A stretch of DNA of 64,000 nucleotides from Shewanella glacialimarina (GCF_020511155.1 NZ_CP041216.1:2790001-2854000); one strand, 5' to 3'. Shown: positions 45,905 to 56,232, counted from the stretch's first letter. Notes: a model not told the origin generated them from the sequence alone. Numbers and translations are program-made.

Positions 45905-48096
45905 GTACTGACTTAACAGATAACTCATTAGCTGGCCGCGCATTAACTAGCGCAGAACTGGCACAAGCAGTTAAGCAACGCCACACTATGCCACTGCGCA
46001 TAGCGGTGTTGCTTAACGCGCCTAAGGTGATGGCTCAAACTGAGATCCAGTTTGTTAGCCTTGATGAAACAAATCAGCTTGGGTTTGAACAAGCCCTTGC
46101 TGATACAGCAGAGCGTCTAACCAGTGTCCAGCCGGCAAATGTGATCATTAATTTAGCAGACAAGTTATGGTTAATGCCTGCACTGACAGCAGCAAGAAAC
46201 AGCGTTCATCCACATGCAGTAATAAACGGTGTCGGGATTGCTGAAAATAGTATTGAAGCCATTAATCAAGCTTTAGCGCATGCTAAACGGGATCACGTTC
46301 AGCCTGTGGTGCAAACCGTTAAAGCAGGATCGGCCAGACATAAGCTTAATCAACTTCATGGCTTAGTCACTTCTATGGCGACAAGGCAGCTTCCAGTTGC
46401 TAGCTGCTTAGCCTCTTCAAGAGCTAGCGAACAAGGTTATTGGTTTTGCGAGTTTCATCAAAGCCGAGTGGCTGCTTTTACTAGCTCTATGTGCGCTAAC
46501 TCGCATCAAGCAGTCATTTTAACCCAGGGCACAGGGCTGATTACTGCCAAGCCTTTACTCAATACTTCACGATTATGGCTGCCTATTGGCGCAATATCGA
46601 TTGATGATTTACAAGCCCAGTTAGCGTCATTAGCACTATTGCTGAGTCGTTTAGCCAGTGACTCAAGTAATGATATTGCTTTATTGGAACTGATTAAACA
46701 GCAGCTTATTGGTTATCAAGCTAAGTCAGCAATTAACAGCTTAAGCGCTGTGGTGATGGCAAGCAGTTATGAGGCACTTTGTGTTGAAGTCAACACCATG
46801 CTTAACGCAGTAAGCCACACTGATAGTACTGATATTCACTCACCGATTAATTATAAAACGCCTGCTGGCAGTGCTTTTACTCATCAGCCCTTAGGTGAAA
46901 ATGGCTTAAGTTTTGTCTATCCCGGTGTCGGCACCGTGTATCCCAATATGTTTAAACACTTGGGGCATACTTTTCCTGCGCTTTATAGTGAGCTTGAAAA
47001 AAAAGGTGATTTGCAAGCCATGTTGCAAAGTCAGCTAATCTATTCGACAGAAGATACGGCAACGGCACAGAGCATGAGTTTATCTGAACTGGCTATTTCA
47101 GGTGTTGGCGCCAGTTATATGCTGACCAAGTTGTTAGAAAAAGAATTTAACATCAAGCCTAAATTGGCCTTGGGTTATTCGATGGGTGAAGCCTCAATGT
47201 GGGCTAGCCTTAATGTGTGGCAGCAGCCCCACAGTTTAATTGATGCCACCCAAACAAGTTCATTATTCACCCAGGATATTTCAGGGCCATTACTGTGTGT
47301 TAGACAAGATTGGCAGCTTGATGTGTCAGACGCCACCAAAGGCGAAGACATTGTCTGGAACAGCTTTATTACTCGGGCAACACCAGAAGAGTTAGCGCCA
47401 CACCTTAACGATTACCCTAGGGCATACATTGCTATTATTCAGGGCGATACCTGTGTGGTTGCGGGGTGTGAAACCAGCTGTAAAGCCATGCTCAAACAAG
47501 CGGGTAAACGGGGTATTGCATCCAATAAAGTCACCGCAATGCACACGCCCCCGGCGATGCAAATTATTGAGCAGGTAAAGCAGTTTTATCATCAGCCTCT
47601 GATGGCGGACTTACCCAATGACATCCGCTTTATCACAGCAACAGAAGCTGAGCCAATAGTGTTAAGCCCGGATGCTATAGCCCAATCAATTGCCGATACT
47701 TTTTGTCATCAATTGGATTTTACCCAGTTAATTGCCAAGGCTTGTCAGCACGGCAGCAGGCTATTTGTTGAAATTGGCGCGGACAGACAAACTAGCACAC
47801 TAATCGATAAAATTTTAACCAGCCAGCTTGCTGACAAACAGGTTAATCAAGACAGCTTTTCAGCCCAAGCTATTGCCGTTAATGCCAAAGGTGCGGATGA
47901 AAATATCAGTTTATTGAAATGCCTAGGCCAATTGTTAACTCATCAAGTCCCTATGTCATTTACCCCTTTTATCGACAGCATTGATTGTGCCATCTCACAA
48001 GAGCTAGCACGAAAAGTCGAAAAACTAGCGGTTCTTGTTGATCCGATTTTATCGTCTCAGGCACCTCACCCTATTTCAGAAGGAGAACCTCATTGA
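45901..48096 (+). CDS. pfaB: Polyunsaturated fatty acid synthase subunit PfaB (acyltransferase)
   Basis: A 731-residue subunit. The N-terminal half resembles a degenerate ketosynthase-like region; the C-terminal half is an acyltransferase with Ser427 in LGYSMGEASMW. PfaB is the subunit thought to decide whether EPA or DHA is made. The start is TTG at 45901, inside the pfaA stop (TTGA), with GAGGG eight bases upstream; no ATG or GTG gives a full-length protein. Its own stop overlaps the next TTG start. Confidence 0.93.
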   Translation: MSTDLTDNSLAGRALTSAELAQAVKQRHTMPLRIAVLLNAPKVMAQTEIQFVSLDETNQLGFEQALADTAERLTSVQPANVIINLADKLWLMPALTAARNSVHPHAVINGVGIAENSIEAINQALAHAKRDHVQPVVQTVKAGSARHKLNQLHGLVTSMATRQLPVASCLASSRASEQGYWFCEFHQSRVAAFTSSMCANSHQAVILTQGTGLITAKPLLNTSRLWLPIGAISIDDLQAQLASLALLLSRLASDSSNDIALLELIKQQLIGYQAKSAINSLSAVVMASSYEALCVEVNTMLNAVSHTDSTDIHSPINYKTPAGSAFTHQPLGENGLSFVYPGVGTVYPNMFKHLGHTFPALYSELEKKGDLQAMLQSQLIYSTEDTATAQSMSLSELAISGVGASYMLTKLLEKEFNIKPKLALGYSMGEASMWASLNVWQQPHSLIDATQTSSLFTQDISGPLLCVRQDWQLDVSDATKGEDIVWNSFITRATPEELAPHLNDYPRAYIAIIQGDTCVVAGCETSCKAMLKQAGKRGIASNKVTAMHTPPAMQIIEQVKQFYHQPLMADLPNDIRFITATEAEPIVLSPDAIAQSIADTFCHQLDFTQLIAKACQHGSRLFVEIGADRQTSTLIDKILTSQLADKQVNQDSFSAQAIAVNAKGADENISLLKCLGQLLTHQVPMSFTPFIDSIDCAISQELARKVEKLAVLVDPILSSQAPHPISEGEPH

Positions 48097-51000
48097 GTTC
48101 TCATAATGCCCCCAAAATTGCCATAGTCGGCCTTGCTAATCAGTATCCTGATGCGGACACGCCGGCTAAGTTTTGGCAAAACTTATTAGATAAAAAAGAC
48201 TCACGTAGTCAAATCAGCGATCAAAAACTGAATGCAACGCCCAGTGATTACACAGGCGTGCAAGGTCAGTCTGACCGCTTTTATTGCGACAAAGGCGGCT
48301 ACATTGAAAACTTCAGTTTCAATGCCAATGGTTACCATGTGCCAGCCAGTGCATTTGACGGTTTAGATGACAGTTTTTTATGGGCCACAGACACTGCGCG
48401 TAATGCCTTAAATGATGCGGGCATATCGTTAAACGATAGCCGCTTATCACGCACCGGTATTGTGATGGGCACGCTGTCATTCCCTACGGCTAAGTCCAAT
48501 GAGCTGTTTGTGCCGCTTTATCACGGCGCTGTTGAAAAAGCCTTACAGGTAAAACTTGCCCAGCCTAATTTTGTGCTGCAAGGTTTTGGCAATGAGCAGA
48601 GTGCTGGTAATAAACCGGCTGAGCCAATCAATTATCGAAATGGTGCTATTGCCCACAATGCTTCAAAATTGGTTGCCGATGCACTGGGTTTAGGCGCAGC
48701 GCAATTAAGCTTAGATGCCGCCTGTGCAAGTTCTGTTTATGCCTTAAAACTGGCGTGTGATTACTTGCACACAGGCAAGGCAGATATCATGCTAGCGGGT
48801 GCAGTATCAGGCGCCGACCCTTTCTTTATCAACATGGGTTTCTCGATTTTTCACGCCTACCCAGACCACGGCATTTCAGCGCCGTTTGATAGTAACAGCA
48901 AAGGCTTATTTGCCGGTGAAGGTGCGGGTGTATTAGTACTCAAACGGCTTGACGATGCTCAGCGTGATGGCGACCATATTTATGCACTCGTTAGCGGTAT
49001 TGGCTTGTCAAACGACGGAAAAGGTCAGTTTGTACTAAGCCCAAATAGCAAAGGTCAGGTGTTGTCATTTGAGCGCGCTTATCGTGAAGCTGACATAGCG
49101 CCTGCCAGCATTGAAGTGATTGAATGCCATGCCACCGGCACGCCTTTGGGTGACAAGGTCGAGCTGACCTCCATGGAGCGCTTCTTTGAAGATAAGCTTA
49201 ATGGCAGCGCAACCCCATTAATTGGTTCAGCTAAATCTAACTTAGGCCATTTACTTACCGCCGCAGGTATGCCGGGGATCATGAAAATGATTTTCGCCAT
49301 GCGCCAAGGTGTGTTGCCGCCAAGTATCAATATCAGCAGCCCTATCGCCTCGCCGAATCAATTGTTTGGTCAGCAAACCTTGCCTAATGAAGTGTTACCT
49401 TGGCCAGACAAAGCTGGCAATACAGCGCGTCATGCTGGGGTGTCGGTATTTGGCTTTGGTGGTTGTAACGCGCATTTATTGATTGAATCTTATGATAACA
49501 ATGCGATTAATCATGATTTAACACATACGCCGGCTACCAAACAAGACACGTTAAACGCTGCTAACACGCCGCTTAACATTACCGGTATGGCTGCCCATTT
49601 TGGCCAAGCCAGCAACATTAATGCACTGGCAGACAAGATAGCTCAGCAACAACCTTTGATGACAGACTTACCTGCTAAACGCTGGAAAGGGTTAAATAAT
49701 CATCCCGAGTTATTAGCAAAACACGGTCTGTACTCTGTTCCCCAAGGCGCTTATATTGAACAGTTTGACTTTGATTTTTTGCGCTTTAAAGTGCCGCCAA
49801 ATGAAGATGACAGATTAATATCACAGCAACTGTTATTAATGAAAGTGGCCGATGAAGCCATCGTGGACGCCAAACTTAAACCTGGCAGTAAAGTCGCGGT
49901 ATTGGTGGCGATGGAAACTGAGCTTGAACTGCATCAGTTCCGTGGCCGCGTTAATCTGCATAGCCAAATAGCCCAAAGCCTTAAAGCACAGGGTGTTGTG
50001 CTAACAGATAATGAATACCACGCCCTTGAAGCTATTGCCATGGACAGTGTATTAGATGCCGCTAAGCTGAATCAATATACCAGTTTTATCGGCAATATTA
50101 TGGCGTCGCGGATTTCATCATTGTGGGACTTTAATGGTCCGGCCTTTACTATTTCAGCTGGCGAGCAATCTGTGAGTCGCTGTATTGATGTGGCACAAAA
50201 TCTGTTTGCCTTAGGCTCAATTCAAGAGCCACTAGACGCTGTGATCATCGCTGCAGTAGATTTGTCGGGCAGTATTGAAAATATGCTACTTAAAAATAGC
50301 TGCTTATCTGCATCAGGTATTCAGGCAAGCGATATTGCTACTAGCCCTTGGCATGTTGGCGAAGGTGCTGGAGCAATTGTATTGCAGACAAAAACGGCCA
50401 ATACCAGCTTAACTGACAACAGTTACGCCAGTATCGACAGTTTGCAATTTAGTAGCCACTATTGCGCCAATAATATCAGTGCTAACGTGTTTGCTAAGCC
50501 GACTAATTTGATTGAACTTAATCAATCTCCTGAAAGCCGTTTCGATGTTGCTGGCCAAGCATTGTTTAGCCAATTAGCATCTGGCACAACAATGCTAACC
50601 CAAGCGCAAGATATCATGGGACACAGCTTTGCGGCATCCGGCATGGCCAGTATGCTGCATGCTTTAATTAAGATGAGTCAGTTAAATGTCAGTGCTGGCG
50701 CTAATGCGGCTAATACAAGTGCAAACCATGCTAGTGCTAAAATCGTCACGGTAAGTGAAAACCAGTGTTCAAACATTGATTTATCGGTATCTCAGCCACA
50801 GCAACAAGCGCTAACACATCGTTTGAGTGCGCCCCTTGCTCAGCAGCTATCGCACACAATCGCGACTGGCAGCAAATTAAGTTTAATCAAGCAAGTCAGC
50901 CTTGGCGGACGAGATATTTATCAACATATTATCGATACACCAATAGCATCAATTGATAGCATTAAAGCTAAATGTGCCCATATTGCTCCGCAACCAAAGG

Positions 51001-53978
51001 CAGCGACATCCGTCACAGTAGTTCCTATGACAAACACGCTATCGACAACAAAAAATGCGCCCTCAACAGAGACGACACACACTATTATGCCTAATCTAAA
51101 ACCGGCTTCTCCTGCACTAAACTCTGCAAACTCTTCAAACGCTGCGTTTACCCAGAGTGTGCCACCAGCCCATTTAAATGCTTTTCAGCAAAACCAGTGG
51201 CTAGCGCAACAAGCACATTTGGCGTTTTTAAAAAGCCGTGATGCAGGCCTTAAAGTCGCTGATACCTTACTAAAGCAGCAGTTAGCTCAGGTTAATAGCC
51301 AGCAAAATGTTTACCCATCAAGCCCTGTACTTGCTCAACCTTTACAACAGCAAGCTCAAGCGGTAAACGTATTAGCCCAACCTGTGCCACAAACGGCATT
51401 AACACCCAATCATGCTAAGGTTCCCGCCTACACAGCCCCAATTCCAGCGGATAAACCGTGCATTTGGAATTACGCAGATTTAGTGGAATATGCCGAAGGG
51501 GATATCGCCAAGGTATTTGGTCAAGATTACGCCATTATTGACGGCTATAAACGTCGCGTACGTCTACCTACCACTGACTATTTATTGGTATCACGCGTCA
51601 CTAAACTTGATGCAACCATGAACCAATATAAGCCCTGTTCAATGACCACTGAATATGACATCCCAGTGGACGCCCCTTATTTAGTCGATGGTCAAATCCC
51701 TTGGGCGGTCGCGGTTGAATCTGGTCAATGTGACCTGATGTTGATTAGCTATTTAGGCATCGACTTTGAAAATAAAGGCGAGCGTGTTTATCGCTTATTA
51801 GATTGCACCCTGACCTTCTTGGCTGATTTACCTCGCGGCGGCGACACTCTGCGTTACGACATTAAAATCAATAACTTTGCTAGCAATGGCGACACCCTAC
51901 TGTTCTTCTTCTCTTACGAATGTTTCGTTGGCGATAAGATGATTTTGAAAATGGATGGCGGCTGTGCAGGCTTCTTTACTGACAAAGAACTCGCAGACGG
52001 AAAAGGCGTAATTCACACTGAAGATGAAATCAAAAACCGTCTTAGCGTGATGAACAATCCTAACAAACCGCGTTTTGAACCACTGCTACATTGTGCTCAA
52101 ACAGCGTTTAACTATGGTCAAATTCATCATTTACTCAATGGCGATATCGGTAGTTGTTTTGGCGGCGCCCATGTTAGCCACCAGCTAGAAAATGGATTAC
52201 AGCCATCGTTATGTTTCGCCTCTGAAAAATTCTTAATGATTGAGCAAGTGAGCAAGTTAGATGTCCGTGGCGGTGCTTGGGGCTTAGGCTTAATTGAAGG
52301 CCATAAACAATTGGCACCGGATCACTGGTATTTTCCATGCCACTTCCAAGGCGATCAGGTCATGGCTGGATCATTAATGGCCGAAGGCTGTGGTCAGTTA
52401 TTACAGTTCTTTATGTTGCATATCGGCATGCACACACAAGTGAGTAATGGTCGTTTCCAACCACTTGAAAATGCTTCGCAAAAAGTACGTTGTCGCGGAC
52501 AAGTATTACCGCAACATGGCGAATTAACTTATCGCATGGAAGTCACTGAAATTGGCACTAGCCCTCGCCCATACGCAAAAGCCAACATTGATATTTTGCT
52601 TAATGGCAGAGTGGTTGTCGATTTCCAAAACTTAGGCGTAATGATTAAAGAAGAAAGCGAATGTACTCTTTACCCGCTTTTATCTTCAGCGGCCACGAGT
52701 GCGAATATCCCCGTAAATAAAGCGCCATTGATGGCACAAGAGCCGGATTTAAGTGCGCCAACCAATAAAGGGGTTATTCCGCTTAAGCACGTTGAAGCAC
52801 CTAGAGTGGCAGCTGATTCTAAATATGCCAACCGCGTACCTGATACAGTGCCATTTACGCCTTATCATATGTTTGAATTTGCCACCGGTAACATTGAAAA
52901 ATGTTTCGGCCCAGATTTCAGCATTTACCGCGGCTTAATTCCACCACGTACTCCCTGTGGTGATTTACAGCTAACCACTCGCGTCGTTGAAATTAACTGT
53001 AAACGCGGTGAGCTGAAAAAACCTTCTTCTTGTATTGCTGAATATGAAGTACCTGCAGATGCTTGGTATTTTGCTAAAAACAGTCATCAAGCAGTTATGC
53101 CGTATTCGGTGTTAATGGAAATTTCATTACAACCCAATGGCTTTATTTCTGGTTACATGGGCACCACCCTAGGCTTCCCAGGGCAAGAGCTGTTTTTCCG
53201 TAACTTAGATGGTGGCGGTAAATTGCTACGCCATGTGGATTTACGTGGTAAAACTATCGTCAACGATTCAAAGTTGTTATCAACGGTTATTGCTGGCAGT
53301 AACATTATTCAAAGCTTCACATTTGAGCTCAGCGTTGATAACGAGCCGTTTTATACTGGTAGCGCGGTTTTTGGTTACTTCAAAGGTGACGCGCTTAAAA
53401 ACCAGCTTGGTATCGATAACGGTAGAATTACTCAGCCTTGGCATATCGACAATAATGTTGCCGCTGACATTAGCGTCAATTTACTCGATAAAACTTCACG
53501 GGTATTTAATGCGCCAACCCGTCAACCCCATTATCGACTAGCGGGCGGCCAACTTAACTTTATCGACAAGGCCGAAATCGTCGAGACGGGCGGCAAGTAT
53601 GGTAAAGGTTATCTTGCAGCGTCACGCACTATTGACCCAAGTGATTGGTTCTTCCAATTCCACTTCCATCAAGATCCGGTAATGCCGGGTTCATTAGGTG
53701 TTGAAGCCGTGATTGAGTTAATGCAAACTTACGCCATCAGCACAGACTTAGGTAAAGGTTTCACTAACCCGAAATTTGGCCAAATTCTGTCGGACATTAA
53801 ATGGAAATATCGTGGTCAAATTAACCCATTAAACAAACAAATGTCACTCGATGTGCATATCAGCGCAGTAAAAGATGAAGACGGCAAACGCATCATCATA
53901 GGCGATGCAAATCTTAGCAAAGATGGTCTGCGTATTTATGAAGTCAAAGACATCGCAATCTGTATTGAAGAAGCTTAG
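48093..53978 (+). CDS. pfaC: Polyunsaturated fatty acid synthase subunit PfaC (KS-CLF-DH-DH)
   Basis: A 1961-residue subunit. Ketosynthase (about 5-470; Cys211 in DAACASS), chain-length factor (about 500-870; a KS fold where the Cys position reads SAGEQS, so no nucleophile), a Gln/Ala-rich linker, and two FabA-like dehydratase/isomerase regions (about 1115-1580 and 1585-1955). The catalytic His are at about 1417 (CHFQGDQVMAGSL) and 1857 (FHFHQDPVMPGSL). It builds the methylene-interrupted cis double bonds. TTG start at 48093 lies in the pfaB stop (TTGA) with AAGGAG upstream. Confidence 0.96.
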   Translation: MSSHNAPKIAIVGLANQYPDADTPAKFWQNLLDKKDSRSQISDQKLNATPSDYTGVQGQSDRFYCDKGGYIENFSFNANGYHVPASAFDGLDDSFLWATDTARNALNDAGISLNDSRLSRTGIVMGTLSFPTAKSNELFVPLYHGAVEKALQVKLAQPNFVLQGFGNEQSAGNKPAEPINYRNGAIAHNASKLVADALGLGAAQLSLDAACASSVYALKLACDYLHTGKADIMLAGAVSGADPFFINMGFSIFHAYPDHGISAPFDSNSKGLFAGEGAGVLVLKRLDDAQRDGDHIYALVSGIGLSNDGKGQFVLSPNSKGQVLSFERAYREADIAPASIEVIECHATGTPLGDKVELTSMERFFEDKLNGSATPLIGSAKSNLGHLLTAAGMPGIMKMIFAMRQGVLPPSINISSPIASPNQLFGQQTLPNEVLPWPDKAGNTARHAGVSVFGFGGCNAHLLIESYDNNAINHDLTHTPATKQDTLNAANTPLNITGMAAHFGQASNINALADKIAQQQPLMTDLPAKRWKGLNNHPELLAKHGLYSVPQGAYIEQFDFDFLRFKVPPNEDDRLISQQLLLMKVADEAIVDAKLKPGSKVAVLVAMETELELHQFRGRVNLHSQIAQSLKAQGVVLTDNEYHALEAIAMDSVLDAAKLNQYTSFIGNIMASRISSLWDFNGPAFTISAGEQSVSRCIDVAQNLFALGSIQEPLDAVIIAAVDLSGSIENMLLKNSCLSASGIQASDIATSPWHVGEGAGAIVLQTKTANTSLTDNSYASIDSLQFSSHYCANNISANVFAKPTNLIELNQSPESRFDVAGQALFSQLASGTTMLTQAQDIMGHSFAASGMASMLHALIKMSQLNVSAGANAANTSANHASAKIVTVSENQCSNIDLSVSQPQQQALTHRLSAPLAQQLSHTIATGSKLSLIKQVSLGGRDIYQHIIDTPIASIDSIKAKCAHIAPQPKAATSVTVVPMTNTLSTTKNAPSTETTHTIMPNLKPASPALNSANSSNAAFTQSVPPAHLNAFQQNQWLAQQAHLAFLKSRDAGLKVADTLLKQQLAQVNSQQNVYPSSPVLAQPLQQQAQAVNVLAQPVPQTALTPNHAKVPAYTAPIPADKPCIWNYADLVEYAEGDIAKVFGQDYAIIDGYKRRVRLPTTDYLLVSRVTKLDATMNQYKPCSMTTEYDIPVDAPYLVDGQIPWAVAVESGQCDLMLISYLGIDFENKGERVYRLLDCTLTFLADLPRGGDTLRYDIKINNFASNGDTLLFFFSYECFVGDKMILKMDGGCAGFFTDKELADGKGVIHTEDEIKNRLSVMNNPNKPRFEPLLHCAQTAFNYGQIHHLLNGDIGSCFGGAHVSHQLENGLQPSLCFASEKFLMIEQVSKLDVRGGAWGLGLIEGHKQLAPDHWYFPCHFQGDQVMAGSLMAEGCGQLLQFFMLHIGMHTQVSNGRFQPLENASQKVRCRGQVLPQHGELTYRMEVTEIGTSPRPYAKANIDILLNGRVVVDFQNLGVMIKEESECTLYPLLSSAATSANIPVNKAPLMAQEPDLSAPTNKGVIPLKHVEAPRVAADSKYANRVPDTVPFTPYHMFEFATGNIEKCFGPDFSIYRGLIPPRTPCGDLQLTTRVVEINCKRGELKKPSSCIAEYEVPADAWYFAKNSHQAVMPYSVLMEISLQPNGFISGYMGTTLGFPGQELFFRNLDGGGKLLRHVDLRGKTIVNDSKLLSTVIAGSNIIQSFTFELSVDNEPFYTGSAVFGYFKGDALKNQLGIDNGRITQPWHIDNNVAADISVNLLDKTSRVFNAPTRQPHYRLAGGQLNFIDKAEIVETGGKYGKGYLAASRTIDPSDWFFQFHFHQDPVMPGSLGVEAVIELMQTYAISTDLGKGFTNPKFGQILSDIKWKYRGQINPLNKQMSLDVHISAVKDEDGKRIIIGDANLSKDGLRIYEVKDIAICIEEA

Positions 53979-53998
53979 GCCCAAAAGGAATAATAATA

Positions 53999-55639
53999 AT
54001 GACAACACAAGTGCATAACGAAAAGCTTTCACCATGGCCTTGGATAGTAGATTCAAACGATGCCAATTTTGACCTTGCTACTATTGGCAAAAAACTAAAA
54101 GATTTGTCACAGGCATGCTATTTAATTAATCACCCTGAGAAAGGGTTGGGCGTGGCTCAACATGCTCAGGTGATTACTGAGCAAAATGATGCGTTAACGG
54201 CAAATAACCAAAACTTACCGGTGAGTGCGTTTGCCCCAGCCCTTGGCACCCAAAGCTTAGGTGACAGTAACTTCCGCCGGGTTCACGGGGTTAAATACGC
54301 CTATTATGCAGGTGCTATGGCCAATGGCATTGCCTCTGAAGAGTTAGTGATAGCCTTAGGCCAGGCAGGTATTTTATGCTCATTTGGTGCAGCGGGTCTT
54401 ATTCCATCACGGGTTGAACAAGCCATTAAGCGCATTCAAGCAGCGCTGCCAAATGGGCCATACATGTTTAACTTAATCCACAGCCCAAGCGAGCCCGCAT
54501 TAGAGCGCGGCAGTGTGGAATTATTTTTAAAGCACAAAGTGCGTACCGTTGAGGCATCAGCCTTTTTAGGCTTAACCCCACAAATTGTGTACTACCGCGC
54601 CGCCGGATTAAGCCGTGATGCAAATGGCGAGATTAATATCGCCAATAAAGTGATAGCTAAAATTAGCCGCACCGAAGTGGCGATTAAATTTATGGAGCCG
54701 GCTCCTGAAAAAATGCTCCAAAAACTGGTTGATGAAGGCTTAATTACCACTGAACAAATGGCACTCGCGCTACTTGTGCCGATGGCTGATGATATTACTG
54801 CAGAAGCCGATTCTGGCGGCCATACCGACAATCGTCCTTTGGTGACGTTATTGCCGACTATTTTGGCACTTAAAGACAAGGTCCAAGCGCAATATCAATA
54901 TAAAACACCAATTCGTGTCGGTTGTGGTGGCGGTGTGGGTACACCCGATGCTGCGCTTGCTACATTTAACATGGGCGCAGCTTTTATTGTGACCGGTTCA
55001 ATCAACCAGGCTTGTGTTGAAGCTGGCGCGAGTGAATATACCCGTAAACTTTTGGCTACCACCGAAATGGCCGATGTGACTATGGCACCAGCGGCAGATA
55101 TGTTCGAAATGGGCGTTAAGCTGCAAGTGGTAAAACGCGGCACCTTGTTTCCGATGCGAGCCAACAAATTGTATGAACTTTATACGCGTTATGACTCTAT
55201 CGAAGCGATCCCTATTGATGAGCGTGAAAAGCTTGAAAAACAAGTGTTCCGCTCAAGCCTAGAGGACATTTGGGCTGGGACTGTGGCGCACTTTAATGAA
55301 CGTGACCCTAAGCAAATAGAGCGTGCTAAAGATAATCCAAAACGAAAAATGGCATTGATTTTCCGTTGGTATTTAGGGCTATCTAGCCGCTGGTCAAATA
55401 CCGGAGAAGTGGGCCGTGAAATGGACTACCAAATTTGGGCAGGTCCTTCATTAGGTGCGTTCAATGAATGGGCGAAAGGCAGTTATTTAGATGATTATAC
55501 CAAGCGAAATGCGGTAGACTTAGCCAAACACATGATGCACGGCGCCGCATACCAAGCCCGAGTTAACTTACTTACCGCCCAAGGTGTGGCTGTTCCAGTT
55601 GAATTACAACGCTGGCGCCCACAGGATCAGGTGAAATAG
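53999..55639 (+). CDS. pfaD: Polyunsaturated fatty acid synthase enoyl reductase PfaD
   Basis: A 546-residue FMN-dependent enoyl reductase of the nitronate-monooxygenase-like TIM-barrel type, reducing the double bonds not kept in EPA. Markers include GAAGLIPSRVEQAIKRIQAALPNGPYMFNLIHSPSEPALE, EADSGGHTDNRPL, RVGCGGGVGTPDAALATFNMGAAFIVTGSINQACVEAGASEYTRKLL and the C-terminal FNEWAKGSYLDDY. It starts 20 bp after pfaC with AAAGGAA before the ATG. It is the last synthase gene; no PfaE transferase follows. Confidence 0.96.
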   Translation: MTTQVHNEKLSPWPWIVDSNDANFDLATIGKKLKDLSQACYLINHPEKGLGVAQHAQVITEQNDALTANNQNLPVSAFAPALGTQSLGDSNFRRVHGVKYAYYAGAMANGIASEELVIALGQAGILCSFGAAGLIPSRVEQAIKRIQAALPNGPYMFNLIHSPSEPALERGSVELFLKHKVRTVEASAFLGLTPQIVYYRAAGLSRDANGEINIANKVIAKISRTEVAIKFMEPAPEKMLQKLVDEGLITTEQMALALLVPMADDITAEADSGGHTDNRPLVTLLPTILALKDKVQAQYQYKTPIRVGCGGGVGTPDAALATFNMGAAFIVTGSINQACVEAGASEYTRKLLATTEMADVTMAPAADMFEMGVKLQVVKRGTLFPMRANKLYELYTRYDSIEAIPIDEREKLEKQVFRSSLEDIWAGTVAHFNERDPKQIERAKDNPKRKMALIFRWYLGLSSRWSNTGEVGREMDYQIWAGPSLGAFNEWAKGSYLDDYTKRNAVDLAKHMMHGAAYQARVNLLTAQGVAVPVELQRWRPQDQVK

Positions 55640-55684
55640 TTTACCACTTGGATAGCAAGCTGGTATCAATAAAAGTATCAGTAA

Positions 55685-55716
55685 TGTCAGTCTCTTTTAA
55701 AAGGAAGCGACTGACA
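55685..55716. repeat. Inverted repeat between pfaD and the following small gene
   Basis: Arms TGTCAGTC and GACTGACA (8 bp, perfect) with a 16-base spacer. No T-run follows, so it is not a standard terminator; it might be an operator or an RNA-stabilising hairpin at the end of the pfa mRNA. Confidence 0.6.
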
Positions 55717-55729
55717 ATTAAATTAGGTA

Positions 55730-55990
55730 ATGGCTATGAGTGAAACGCAAAAACTGGATTTCTCAGCGGTTAATGGCACCACATTAGCGTCTTTTAATCA
55801 GCATAAGAATCTGATTAAGCGGATGTTAAAGGGCAACAGTGCAACTTGCAGTGAGTGTAATAAACCATTGATATTACAGCTGCCGCCAAATACTCACAAA
55901 GCCAAACCCAGCGAAAAAGCACCTGGTATTTATTGCGCGAAAGGCTGTACTGATATCGAGCTTGATATGGAAGCTGTATCCTTGATGTAA
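55730..55990 (+). CDS. Small cysteine-motif protein downstream of pfaD
   Basis: An 86-residue soluble protein with CSECNKP (CxxC) near residue 40 and YCAKGCTDIEL (CxxxC) near residue 68, plausibly one zinc site. I do not recognise the family. It starts at ATG 55730 or at the ATG two codons later; neither has a strong ribosome site. It is 90 bp behind pfaD, same strand, and a terminator follows it, so it may share the pfa transcript. A link to EPA synthesis is only inferred from position. Confidence 0.65.
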   Translation: MAMSETQKLDFSAVNGTTLASFNQHKNLIKRMLKGNSATCSECNKPLILQLPPNTHKAKPSEKAPGIYCAKGCTDIELDMEAVSLM

Positions 55991-56020
55991 TATGAGTAAA
56001 GTGCATTTAATTTAATCATT

Positions 56021-56046
56021 AAAGGCGCCTTTAGCGCCTTTTTTAT
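56021..56046 (+). terminator. Terminator after the pfa region
   Basis: AAAGGCGC and GCGCCTTTTTT pair around a short CTTTA loop, with a T-run on the plus strand, 31 bp after the small gene. Confidence 0.88.
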
Positions 56047-56232
56047 TGCCTGAATTAGCAAAAACTTGAATTACCGAGTTTTAAAAAATGCCATTAATAA
56101 AGAAAGGTTGAAATGAAATATATCTAACCTCGGTCTACTTTTTTAATAACAAACACTATAATGTCAAAAGAGCATAAACGTTCTACATATTTGTATGCAG
56201 GACATAATAAAAACAGAGATTCAAGGTTATCA

